Assembly: GCA_027943245.1 (NCBI GenBank)
Contig: JANDJZ010000848.1
Location: 1 to 16,797 of the forward strand
Source: Acanthamoeba sp. SK_2022b
Taxonomy: Eukaryota; Discosea; Longamoebia; Acanthamoebidae
Direction of reading: 5' to 3'
Length of the DNA stretch: 16,797 nucleotides
The notes under the pieces were generated by a model. It ran no database searches. It was not told where the DNA came from and saw only the letters and a program-made list of their open reading frames with translations. How positions within the stretch are numbered: position 1 is the first letter of the stretch; each line of letters opens with the position of its first letter. The translations under genes were made by a program, and so were the position numbers. Shown piece by piece: positions 8,539 through 16,179 of this stretch.

Positions 8539-9950
8539 CGGAGGCGTACTGCAGCTGCTCGGGCAACAGAGTGGAGAAGGCAAACTCTGCGCTGTGGTCT
8601 CCCACGGTGGTGCCCCTCTGTTGTTACGCGTGTCAGACAAGAGAGAGAGAGAGAGAGAGAGGAGAGCGAGACGAGCGAGAGGGACACTGGGCGCCGGGGG
8701 GCGGATGCCTTTTGGAAGAAGCGGAGGTAGGTCCACGAGAAGAGGACACCAAAGAAGGTGAAGGGCTGCAGGGATCCGAACAGCACCGCGGTGACGCACG
8801 CCATCGCCAGCAGCAGCGCCGGCAGATGCTTCAGAGGGGGGATGGGGAGGGAGGGGAGATGAGCACGCAGACGTTATGCTCGCAAGCACGGCGGCGCGCG
8901 TGGGGAGGTGCCTTGGCGCGGAGGGGCAGGTAGATGGCAAAGAGCTCGCTGTCGGGGTGGAGCTGCTTCATGGCAACCGCGTAGCCGGCGAGGGCGCCGG
9001 CGAAGCCCCCAAAGCCGGTGAACCTGCGATGGGCCCACCACGGTGAGCGTCTCTCTTCGCGCTCTCTCTCTCTCTCTCTCTCCTCTCCTCTCCTTTCACA
9101 CTTGACCGCAAGGCCCTGCGGGAGGTGGTGGGCGGAGGGGGGGAGGGGGAGGGGGGCCAAACGCGCGCGCGCGTACAGGAGGTCTTCGGCCTGGAAGAGG
9201 AAGTAGAGGAAGACGGAGGTGGCGAAGGTGGCCGCGGCGGAGAGGAGGTTCACGACCAACGTGAAGCGCAGGAACTCGTCCGGTCCCCACAGGGGCTCCA
9301 GGTAGCGCCCGAACAGCATGATCGACACCACGCTCACCCCGGCCTGCACGCTCGCCCCCATCGGTGTCGGCGGCGGCCATTGGTTGTTGGGTTGGCGGGG
9401 GGGAGAGGGGAAGGGCGCGAATCGGCCAGAGGTTTGCGGAAGGAGAGGGGAGGAGGGGGGCAGTGGGAGGAGTACGGCGAGAAGGGAGAGTTCGTAGAAG
9501 GCACACGTGGCGAGGTTCCACAGGTACATGTGCCCCACGGTGCTGTGCGCATGCGCGGTGCACGCGCACCGATGGCGAGGAGGGTCGCGTGTTAGCAGGC
9601 TAGCACGCGCGCTCCTCTCATCAACACCGATCGGTTGGGGGTTGGCACGGGTGGGAGGAGGGGGGGGGGGCATACTAGCCCGGGACGAGGGCAAGGTAGT
9701 GGTGGGTCGCAGCGGGAGCAAGAAGCCGAAGGAGGGCCACCCCCAGCACAGCCCCCGCAAGGCCCCTGCAAGCACGCCCGAGCCGCCCAAACGGGTTGAA
9801 GTAAGCCCTGAGCCCAGCCAGAGTGGTGGTTGGTGGTTGGTGGGGGGGGGGGTACCGAGACAGAGGCGGAATGGAGGAGAGAGGGCCACCCTGTTCGTCC
9901 TGCCCGCCCTGCTTGGCAAGCCAGTCCAACCCCGCCACAGAAACAAACAT
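7999..9950 (-). CDS. TMEM115-like rhomboid-fold Golgi membrane protein
   Basis: Ten exons, minus strand: 9950-9856, 9807-9676, 9542-9476, 9343-9177, 9023-8912, 8828-8688, 8617-8550, 8471-8360, 8277-8210 and 8110-7999. All phases close and give 357 residues, against 351 in human TMEM115. Matching landmarks in order are VPGYTVGHMYLWNLAT, FGRYLEPLWGPDEFLRF, FGGFAGALAGYAVAMKQL, LFSWTYLRFF, EFAFSTLLPEQLQ, and a C-terminal DSERRRALAVQAIEERM. Several hydrophobic helices are evident. The C-terminus is hydrophilic, Pro-rich and acidic (PLAPAEEDS). TMEM115 is a Golgi protein implicated in retrograde traffic. It has a rhomboid-like fold without protease residues, and I see no GxSG motif here. The first exon, starting at ATG 9950, is the least certain; an ATG at 10051 gives no in-phase junction. 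One intron (8911-8829) appears to be GC-AG. Confidence 0.92.
8478..8660. repeat. Simple repeats in and next to TMEM115-like introns
   Basis: A C11 run (8478-8488) is followed by an (AC)n then (AG)n tract at about 8509-8537, inside the intron 8549-8472. A (GA)10 tract lies at 8641-8660 in the next intron (8687-8618). All lie in predicted introns, and the exon between them encodes the conserved EFAFSTLLPEQLQ segment. Confidence 0.8.
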
Positions 9951-10196
9951 CAGATTCCACCCCTTGCAGGGGTGCGTGTGGCTCGTCGAGCTCCGAGACG
10001 TGGATGCCAAGGTACCATGCGGTCGCGTAGGTTGGCGCGCGCCCACTCCATCTTTGTTCGATACGGCTCCCTTGATCGTGTTGTTTGATTAAAAATCTGA
10101 TGACGTGTATTTTGGGATTTTTAGTTTTGTTTTTTAATTGTATTTTTTTGTGTGCCAAAGTCTGTACAAAAACGAGGTGGCGGTCCTCGCGCAAGG
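9951..10196 (-). other. Spacer between VPS60 stop and TMEM115-like start
   Basis: The two minus-strand genes are head to tail here. The part at 10085-10150 is markedly AT-rich, with T-runs on the plus strand that read as A-rich tracts on the minus strand, as expected for a VPS60 3' UTR and cleavage region. No exact AATAAA is present. A CRE-like TGACGT occurs at about 10101-10106. The stretch 9951-10051 is probably TMEM115-like promoter or 5' UTR. Confidence 0.5.
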
Positions 10197-10385
10197 CTAC
10201 CAGTTGGCGAGCTCCCCCTGCGGCACGGAGGGGAGACCGTAGGGGTCGGTAGCGGCGGTCGGTCCCTGCCCAAGCGGAGGAGTCGGCAGGGCGGACTCGC
10301 CCACAGAAGGCGTCACGGCTTGCAGGTACGACGGGGACGCTTCTTCCTGGCCCCAGTCATCTTCACCCAGCGCCGCCAGCTCTGT

Positions 10386-10447
<62 letters not shown>

Positions 10448-11437
10448 GTGCGTGCGTGTTGTTGTTGTAAAGCGCGTGAGAGAGAACCGAGAGGCATGAC
10501 ATGTGCAAAGGCCAGATCATCTGTTTTCTATTGCAATAAGCAGTGACGATACCCTCTTCGAGATCGGCTTCATCAAACTCTTCGGGCACGCCATAAGACC
10601 TGGAGAGGATGTCCTGCACCTCATTCGAGGTCTCGTAGAGATCTTCCATGTCGTCCCACAGATTCTGAGAGCAGCCAGCCAGCGCACGTCAGCAGAGGGG
10701 GGGGGGTAGGAAGAGGATGACAAAACACCATCATGAGCGGGGAAGAAAACCTCGATGTCCCCGATCTTGACGTCCTTGAACTGCTTCTGCATGGCCACTT
10801 TGGCGTCCTTCATCGTTTGCACCTGAGCGCATTCGGAAAGACAGCAACGGAGGGAGGGGGTCACTCACTGGGGGCACCGCCGCAAGAGACACAACCGAAA
10901 GAGGAGGAGGAGGGGAGTACAATCGTGACTGTGTCCTGCATGGTTTGGGTCATCATTTGGGCTTGCTCCATGTTGAAGGACTGGCCCATGAGCTGGTCCC
11001 GCTGCTGCTCGTACCTGGGTGTGCGCGCCACGGTTGGTTGTGTTGGGGTGAACCGCCCATCAAACCAGAAGAGAGGCAAGGCCGCTCTTCGCGTAAATCG
11101 AGCTGTGGGGTGGTACATTTTCTTTTGCTTCATGACCTTGAGGGCGCGCTGCTTGATGCCATTTTGCGCAGGACCAGGGCGTGTTCGCTGCATCTGCTGC
11201 CGGTACCTGATCAACTCTGCATCTAGTTTCTTTATCCTTTCATCGAGGGCTTCACAGCGTTTGTCCACCTCCACGAAGGGCAAACGCCAGCGTGAGATGA
11301 TTATGGCATCAAAATGATTTGCAAATGACAGAACGCAAAAAAAAAACGACGCTGGGGTGGCGTACAGAGGCGCTGGCTTCTGCAAGGGTGGGGGTTGGCT
11401 GTTGGGGCTTGGCTGAACCTCCAAAAAACCTTCGCAT
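10197..11437 (-). CDS. VPS60: ESCRT-III subunit VPS60/CHMP5
   Basis: Six exons, minus strand: 11437-11366, 11268-11117, 11014-10921, 10822-10751, 10664-10553 and 10381-10197. All phases close and give 228 residues, against 219 in human CHMP5. The N-terminus MRRFFGGSAKPQQPTPTL matches the MNRLFGKAKP-type start of the family. Exon 2 gives the Snf7 helix 1 region (VDKRCEALDERIKKLDAEL, then QRALKVMKQKKMYEQQRDQL). Next come QSFNMEQAQ and the acidic helix DDMEDLYETSNEVQDILSRS. The C-terminus has DPYGLPSVP, matching the family's terminal GLPxxP element. VPS60 is an ESCRT-III protein that binds LIP5/VTA1 and stimulates VPS4 during multivesicular body formation; it acts at endosomal membranes. The gene is divergent from the eL8 gene. 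Confidence 0.95.
10387..10446. repeat. (GT)30 microsatellite forming the 3' end of a VPS60 intron
   Basis: Thirty uninterrupted GT units lie on the plus strand, so the VPS60 pre-mRNA carries (AC)30. The tract ends only five bases before the acceptor (ccacag) of the last intron (10552-10382), where a polypyrimidine tract would normally lie. Confidence 0.97.
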
Positions 11438-11644
11438 GATGAGAGCGTGCACAGGCTACAAAGCTGCTCGAAGATGGGCGCGTGTTGTGGCCACCACCCA
11501 CTTTTCCTTGTCGTTGTGCTTTTTTGTCGACGGGCGAGGAATGTTTGAAAGTGGATTGGTGCCAAAAGAAATGTGTAGCGGGAGAGCGGCAAAGAAGGTC
11601 CTTTCTCTTTTCCTTCTCCTCTTCTATCGTTCGTCCGTACCGCC
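11438..11644. promoter_or_regulatory. Bidirectional promoter between VPS60 and eL8, with TOP-like pyrimidine tract
   Basis: The gap is 207 bp between divergent start codons. Close to the eL8 ATG is an unbroken 27-base pyrimidine tract at 11599-11625, ending 19 bp before the start codon. It resembles the 5' terminal oligopyrimidine or initiator elements of ribosomal protein genes. I see no canonical TATA box. Function is inferred from position and gene type. Confidence 0.55.
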
Positions 11645-12647
11645 ATGCCTAAGGAGACCAAGCAGAGACGCGGAAAGCAGGTGGCGGCTGCCCCCTACGA
11701 TAAGAACGCCAAGGCCCCCGCTGCCAAGGGTGGCAAGAAGGCTGTGCCCGCTCAGCCCGCCAAGAAGGCCAACAAGGGTCCCTCTCCGGCTCTGTTCGAG
11801 AAGAGGCCCAAGAACTTCGGTATCGGTCAGGACATCCAGCCCAAGCGCGATCTTACCCGCTTCGTCAGATGGCCCAAGTACATCCGCATGCAGAGGCAAA
11901 AGCGCGTGCTTCTCCACCGCTTGAAGGTCCCGCCCACGATCAACCAGTTCACCAGGACCCTCGACAAGAACCTCGGTACGTGGTGATTTTTGCAGCAGCA
12001 GCGCGCTCACTCCGCTGCTTGGCTCGCCCCCTCTTACCTAGTTCTCTCCTTTGTGCAGCCAAGAACCTCTTCGCCTTCCTGGACAAGTACAAGCCTGAGA
12101 CCAAGGCTGAGAAGGCCGACCGTCTCAAGAAGAGGGCCGCCGAGATCGCCGCTCTCAAGAAGGGTGAGCAGCCCCCCGCTGTTGCCACCCCCTACTTCGT
12201 CAAGTACGGCCTGAACCACGTCACGTCTCTCGTGGAGAGCAAGAAGGCCAAGCTCGTCGTCATCGCCCACGACGTCGATCCCATCGAGGTAATTTCAAGT
12301 CTTACGCTCCCGTCACCCAGCCGTGCTGGTTCCTCACCCTTGGTTTTGTCTCGTAGCTCGTTGTGTGGCTGCCCTCGCTGTGCAGGAAGGTCGGCGTGCC
12401 CTACTGCATCGTTAAGAGCAAGTCCAGGCTCGGCCAGGTGGTCCACAAGAAGACCTCTGCCGTGCTCGCCATCACCAACGTCAAGAAGGAGGATCAGCCT
12501 GCCCTTGCCACCCTGCAGAAGGCTATCCAGGAGAACTACAATGACAGATATGACGACCTCAGGAGGCAGTGGGGCGGTCTTGCCCTCGGCAGGAAGTCGC
12601 TCGCTAAGCAAAAGGCCAAGGCCAAGATTGCCGCCTCCAAGCAGTAA
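11645..12647 (+). CDS. RPL7A: 60S ribosomal protein eL8 (L7a/L8)
   Basis: Three exons close in phase: 11645-11975, 12059-12288 and 12357-12647. They give 283 residues, slightly longer than the usual 256-266. The N-terminus is Lys/Ala-rich ([12 protein letters not shown]) and is followed by family hallmarks: [50 protein letters not shown] and the L7Ae fold region ([20 protein letters not shown], then [13 protein letters not shown]). It ends in a Lys/Ala helix ([11 protein letters not shown]). eL8 is a structural protein of the large ribosomal subunit and binds 25S rRNA. Introns are short (83 and 68 nt) and too small to host a typical snoRNA. Coding sequence is rich in AAG and GCC codons, as expected for a highly expressed gene. 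The extra length lies in the basic N-terminal extension. Confidence 0.97.
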
Positions 12648-12677
12648 GGTCTCTGCTCCGCGTTGCTGCTCTCCCGT

Positions 12678-12683
12678 AATAAA
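12678..12683 (+). terminator. Poly(A) signal AATAAA of eL8
   Basis: The hexamer lies 31 nt past the eL8 stop codon on the same strand, giving a very short 3' UTR. Confidence 0.8.
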
Positions 12684-12829
12684 CCAAAATACCTCCATAT
12701 CCATCGTGTCATCTCATCCATTAATTTGTTCGCTACACGATCGAGATTTTTTGTTTGGTGGAAGCCCTTGCTTAGGCGTCTTTTGTTCGTTCGGACAATC
12801 CCTTTGGAATCATAAAGAACACGCCAGAG
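12684..12829 (+). promoter_or_regulatory. Tandem intergenic spacer and presumed promoter of the coiled-coil gene
   Basis: This 146-bp gap lies between the eL8 poly(A) signal and the next ATG. It is more AT-rich than its surroundings, with T-runs near 12747 and 12781. No specific promoter motif is recognised. Confidence 0.4.
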
Positions 12830-15800
12830 ATGGACACGCAGCGGGAATCTCACTGCTCCGATCTTGACCTTGCCATCGATTCTTGGCTGGCGCAAGTACT
12901 CTCTCCTCCATCATCCATTTGCACGCACCAGCCCACATTGTGCGTTCTACAGGATGCGTTGGCGGGGCTCGACCGCGCTGTCGGAGGCGTTGGCGCCACA
13001 GCGAGCAGCAGCGTTGATGGCGAGACACAGATGCTGCCCTCCCTCGGTGCCCAGCCCTCCCCTCCCCCTCAACCCTCCCCTCTTCTTTCCAACACTCACG
13101 CCACTTCCTTCTGCGCTGCTGGCCAGAAGAGGGCGCCTCCCCGTCGTCGTCGTGGGCACGCGGCGAAGCGGGCCACGGAGCAGTAGAGTACAAGGGCCGA
13201 GTAGAACAAGAACAAGAAGAAAAAGAAGAAGGGGCAACACACCACCACCACCAGCAGCAGTTCGGTGACGATGCTCGCTACGGCGGGGAGGAGGGCGCCA
13301 CCGAACGGCACGCGGGGTCCACGCCGCCAGCGCCCTCGACGAGTGCTCCGTGGGGCGGCATCCTGGGCCACCTGGGCTCCATCGCCTCCACCCTCGAGCC
13401 CCTCTTCTCCTCCTCCTCTTCCTCCCCCTCTCCGCCCTCATCTTCGTCGTCAACTCGGGGCTCCCTCCCCTCCACCACCACTACCACCACCACTCTCTCC
13501 TCCTCCTCCTCCTCCGCGCCCTCCTGGGCGGAGCCCGCTCCCCGCCCACGCCCACGCCATCCATGGGTTGCCGCAGCGGGCGGGGAGGAGACGCCCCTCA
13601 TGGCGCCCGCCCCGTCGAGCGACGGCCTCGGGCGCGCCGACGGCGCCAAGGGGAGCCCCTCGGTGCGGTGGGCGGCCCAGCTCGACCGCTACTGCAGTGG
13701 CCCTCCGCCCTCGCTTGACCGGGACCACTCCCGCCCCAGCAACGGACACGCCCGCGGGGACATCCATTCTCGCCGTCGCTACCGCCACGCCGCCGGCGAC
13801 GACGGCGATGATGACGATGACGACCACGGCCACGGCCACGGCGCCACTCCTGCCGGTGCCGGTGCCGGTGTCGATAGCGAGTACCGTCCCAGTGGCTACC
13901 GTCACCATGACCTCCGCCATCGCGAGGGCGAGAGGACAGCGGCGCCCGCGAGCTTCCTGCACCGCCCCCAGCAATCGTCGTCGTCGTCGTCCTCCTCCTC
14001 CTCCTACGGGGCCACCCACCCCTCTTCCCAATCCGCTCGAGCGGCGGCGGCGGCACCCGTGTCCCTCCCCGAGCGCGACTTTGCCAGCTTTCGCAGGCAG
14101 CTTCTCCTCCCGCCGGCGGTATGCGCGCCACACCCCGCAGCCGCTGCAGCCCCCCCCCCAATCACCCCCTCTCAATCTCCCGGCCACGTCGTCACTCACG
14201 TTCTCCCCCTCCCCCCCCTCCCCACCAATCCCGCTACGCGCGCACTACCACTGCAACTGCAACCACCACCCAACCACCATCCAGCAGGAGGAGTGGGCCG
14301 GTAGAGGCGGTGTCCGCGGCGCTTCGTTGGGTGGAATGCGATCGTCGTCGTCGTCGTCGTCCTCATCGTCATCGACGATGCCCCCGTCGACAGCGACGGG
14401 CGAGGCGGCGGGAGAAGCGAGGGACCGGCGTGGCCACCGCCCGCTGTCGCCCTCCTCCTCCTCCTCCTCCTCCTCCTCCTCGAGCGATCCGCCGCCGGGA
14501 GGCCGTCTCCCATACGGCGCGCCGCCCGAGGGTCGCGGGCTGCCCGGCAGTAGCGCTCCGGTGCCCGCCGCGCTGCACGGAGGAAGAGGTGCGGTGGCTG
14601 TTGGCTCCAGGAAACGACGTGGCGTGACGTGGCGTGACGTGGCTTGGCGGTGGTGGGTAATGCAGAGGCTCACGAGTGGCGGTGTTGATTTGTTGGGTTG
14701 TTGGGTTGGGTTGGGTTGGGTTGTGGGTGGGAACAGGCGAGGGCGGCGGCGGTGCCCAGCCGCATCCCTACGGGGACTTTGCGCGGGGCACGACCGACTG
14801 GCTCGCCCTGAACGAGACCCTCCGCAAGAACGGCCTCCCCTGCCTCTCCTTCATCTCTCGCCCCACGCAGACCCGTACGCGCACCACGCTCGTCTCCCAA
14901 CGCCTCCTCCTCCTCCGCGTTTCGCTCGCTCTCACCCCCCCCCCCTTCACTCGCGTGGGCCATGCGCGGTGGTGGCAGTGGGCGTGCCGAATCCCGCTCA
15001 CGAGCGCGCGCTCTTCCACGCCTTCGAGGTGCGCGCTAGGCCCGCCGCGGCCGTCTTCGGGCCTGCATGTGGTGGGCGCGCGTGGTCGCTGCAGTGTCAC
15101 CAACTCACGTGCGTGCGCGCGTGCGCGTGCAGGAGGCGCTGGTGCAGCTCAACCGGCGAGCTCTGCTCCTGGACCAGCTCATCGAGGTGCCTCCTCCCCC
15201 CCCATCATCTATTTCATGCTTACATTCAAGTCGCCTCCCTTGCCTGACGCCGTGATGCCGCGGCGTGCAGGCCAACAAGCGGGCGGAGGCTCGCGTGGCC
15301 AAGTACAAGGACGAAGCCGCCCAGCTCCGTCTTCAGCGCGACAAGGTGCGCGCAACAAGTTTCTTCATGGCCACCCTCCCCCCCCACCGCACCCGCATCG
15401 GATTGGGCGCGAATCACTCTCTTGCTGCGCAACACGCCCGACTTACTGCGCTTGGTGTCCGCTCGCGGTCCCGCAGCTGCAGCAGTGTTGGCTGGAAACG
15501 GAGTCGTCCATCGAGACCATGCAGCAGCAGTACATGCGCAAGCACAACGTGCGTGCTTTCTCCATCATCACCACCACCACCACCACCCTTTGGTCGCCAC
15601 ACGCGCGGCGATGACGACTGACCGCCATGACACGTGTGCAGGAGCAACTGGAGGACTTCTTCCGGCTGCGCAAGGAGCACGACCAGAACCTGCGCGCCCT
15701 CCAGGCATGCACCCCCCCCCAGCGAGGAGGTGGCTTGCGGCGTGCTGGTGGTAGTAAGCTCACTGACACGGTCGTGGGGGGAATCAACGCAGGAGCAAGA

Positions 15801-15948
15801 GAGGGCGCTGCAGGCCAAGGACGTCGAGATAGCGGCCCTGCGGCTGCAGCTGGAACGCGGCGGGCGCCATTTCAGCAGCAGCAACAGCAGCTCATCCGCG
15901 GGGCGCGCCCAGACCCACCTCCGCCAGCACCAGGGCTCCCCAAGCTAG
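12830..15948 (+). CDS. Coiled-coil protein with low-complexity N-terminal half, tentatively ADIP/SSX2IP-like
   Basis: Eleven exons close in phase: 12830-12895, 12953-13046, 13127-14118, 14288-14588, 14737-14874, 14979-15028, 15133-15186, 15271-15345, 15477-15548, 15642-15704 and 15793-15948. They give 686 residues. Exons 3-4 encode about 430 residues of Ser, Pro, His, Gly and Asp-rich low complexity, including polySer runs and a [12 protein letters not shown] stretch. After this comes a compact segment ([19 protein letters not shown], then GLPCLSF) followed by a long coiled coil. The coiled coil runs [56 protein letters not shown] and [14 protein letters not shown]. The order 'LNxxLxxxGxP then coiled coil' resembles the ADIP family (afadin/alpha-actinin-binding protein, centrosome-associated in animals). 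This is an inference from pattern, not a search. The intron 15705-15792 appears to be GC-AG. The gene is well supported; its identity is not. Confidence 0.8.
14616..14723 (+). repeat. Tandem GACGTGGCGT repeat and TTGGG repeat inside an intron
   Basis: About 2.8 copies of the 10-mer GACGTGGCGT lie at 14616-14645. A TTGGG pentamer array lies at about 14693-14723, with four perfect copies at 14701-14720. Both are inside the intron 14589-14736 of the coiled-coil gene, which is why the ORFs reading through this stretch look repetitive. Confidence 0.85.
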
Positions 15949-16179
15949 ACCCCACGCAGCCCCTTTACACACGCCACGCAACTCGAAATAAAGGAGGAGA
16001 TCTTGTAGTAGGGGGCGACAGTGACAGAGAGTAGTATATGTACACACACAACAACACACAACACACGCGTGGGCGGAGGAGCGAGGCCTCGGGGACTGCG
16101 CGAGGGGGGGGGGGGCGCTTCTCCACGACAGGGAAGAAGGCCCCGTTGGAGGCTCTCCCTCACCCAGATTTTGGCCACC
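15949..16179. other. Convergent intergenic region, 231 bp
   Basis: This lies between the coiled-coil gene (+) and the right-edge gene (-). It holds the AATAAA at 15987, an ACACAC/AACACAC tract at about 16040-16065, and a G12 run at 16104-16115. In the minus-strand transcript the G12 run is a C-run starting about 65 nt after the stop. No gene is seen and there is no clear minus-strand AATAAA. Confidence 0.6.
15987..15992 (+). terminator. Poly(A) signal AATAAA of the coiled-coil gene
   Basis: The hexamer lies 39 nt downstream of the stop codon on the same strand. Confidence 0.75.

Noticed and set aside
7997..9950. Active rhomboid protease
   Set aside because: No GxSG or catalytic His motif is visible in the spliced protein. 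The landmarks (EPLWG, YLRF, AFxTxxPExLQ) match the non-catalytic TMEM115 branch.
9951..10051. Alternative TMEM115-like first exon starting at ATG 10051 (MEWARANLRDRM)
   Set aside because: Its only GT donor is in phase 0 and cannot join the phase-2 acceptor at 9807. A detour through a second acceptor is possible but needs an extra unsupported junction.
10387..10446. Z-DNA element or CRISPR-like array
   Set aside because: It is a plain dinucleotide repeat inside an intron with no spacer structure. Z-DNA potential exists, but nothing in the context supports a role beyond splicing.
11976..12356. Intronic snoRNA in the eL8 gene
   Set aside because: The two introns are 83 and 68 nt, and I could not find paired C/D or H/ACA boxes in them.
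14693..14723. Telomere or chromosome end
   Set aside because: The pentamer array is only about 30 bp, lies inside an intron between coding exons, and is not a known telomere unit for this kind of organism.
13265..15247. 660-codon plus-strand open frame
   Set aside because: GC-rich sequence lacks stops by chance. The true exon 3 is in a different frame that joins both neighbours in phase and starts and ends at good splice sites; only exons 4 and 6 share this frame.
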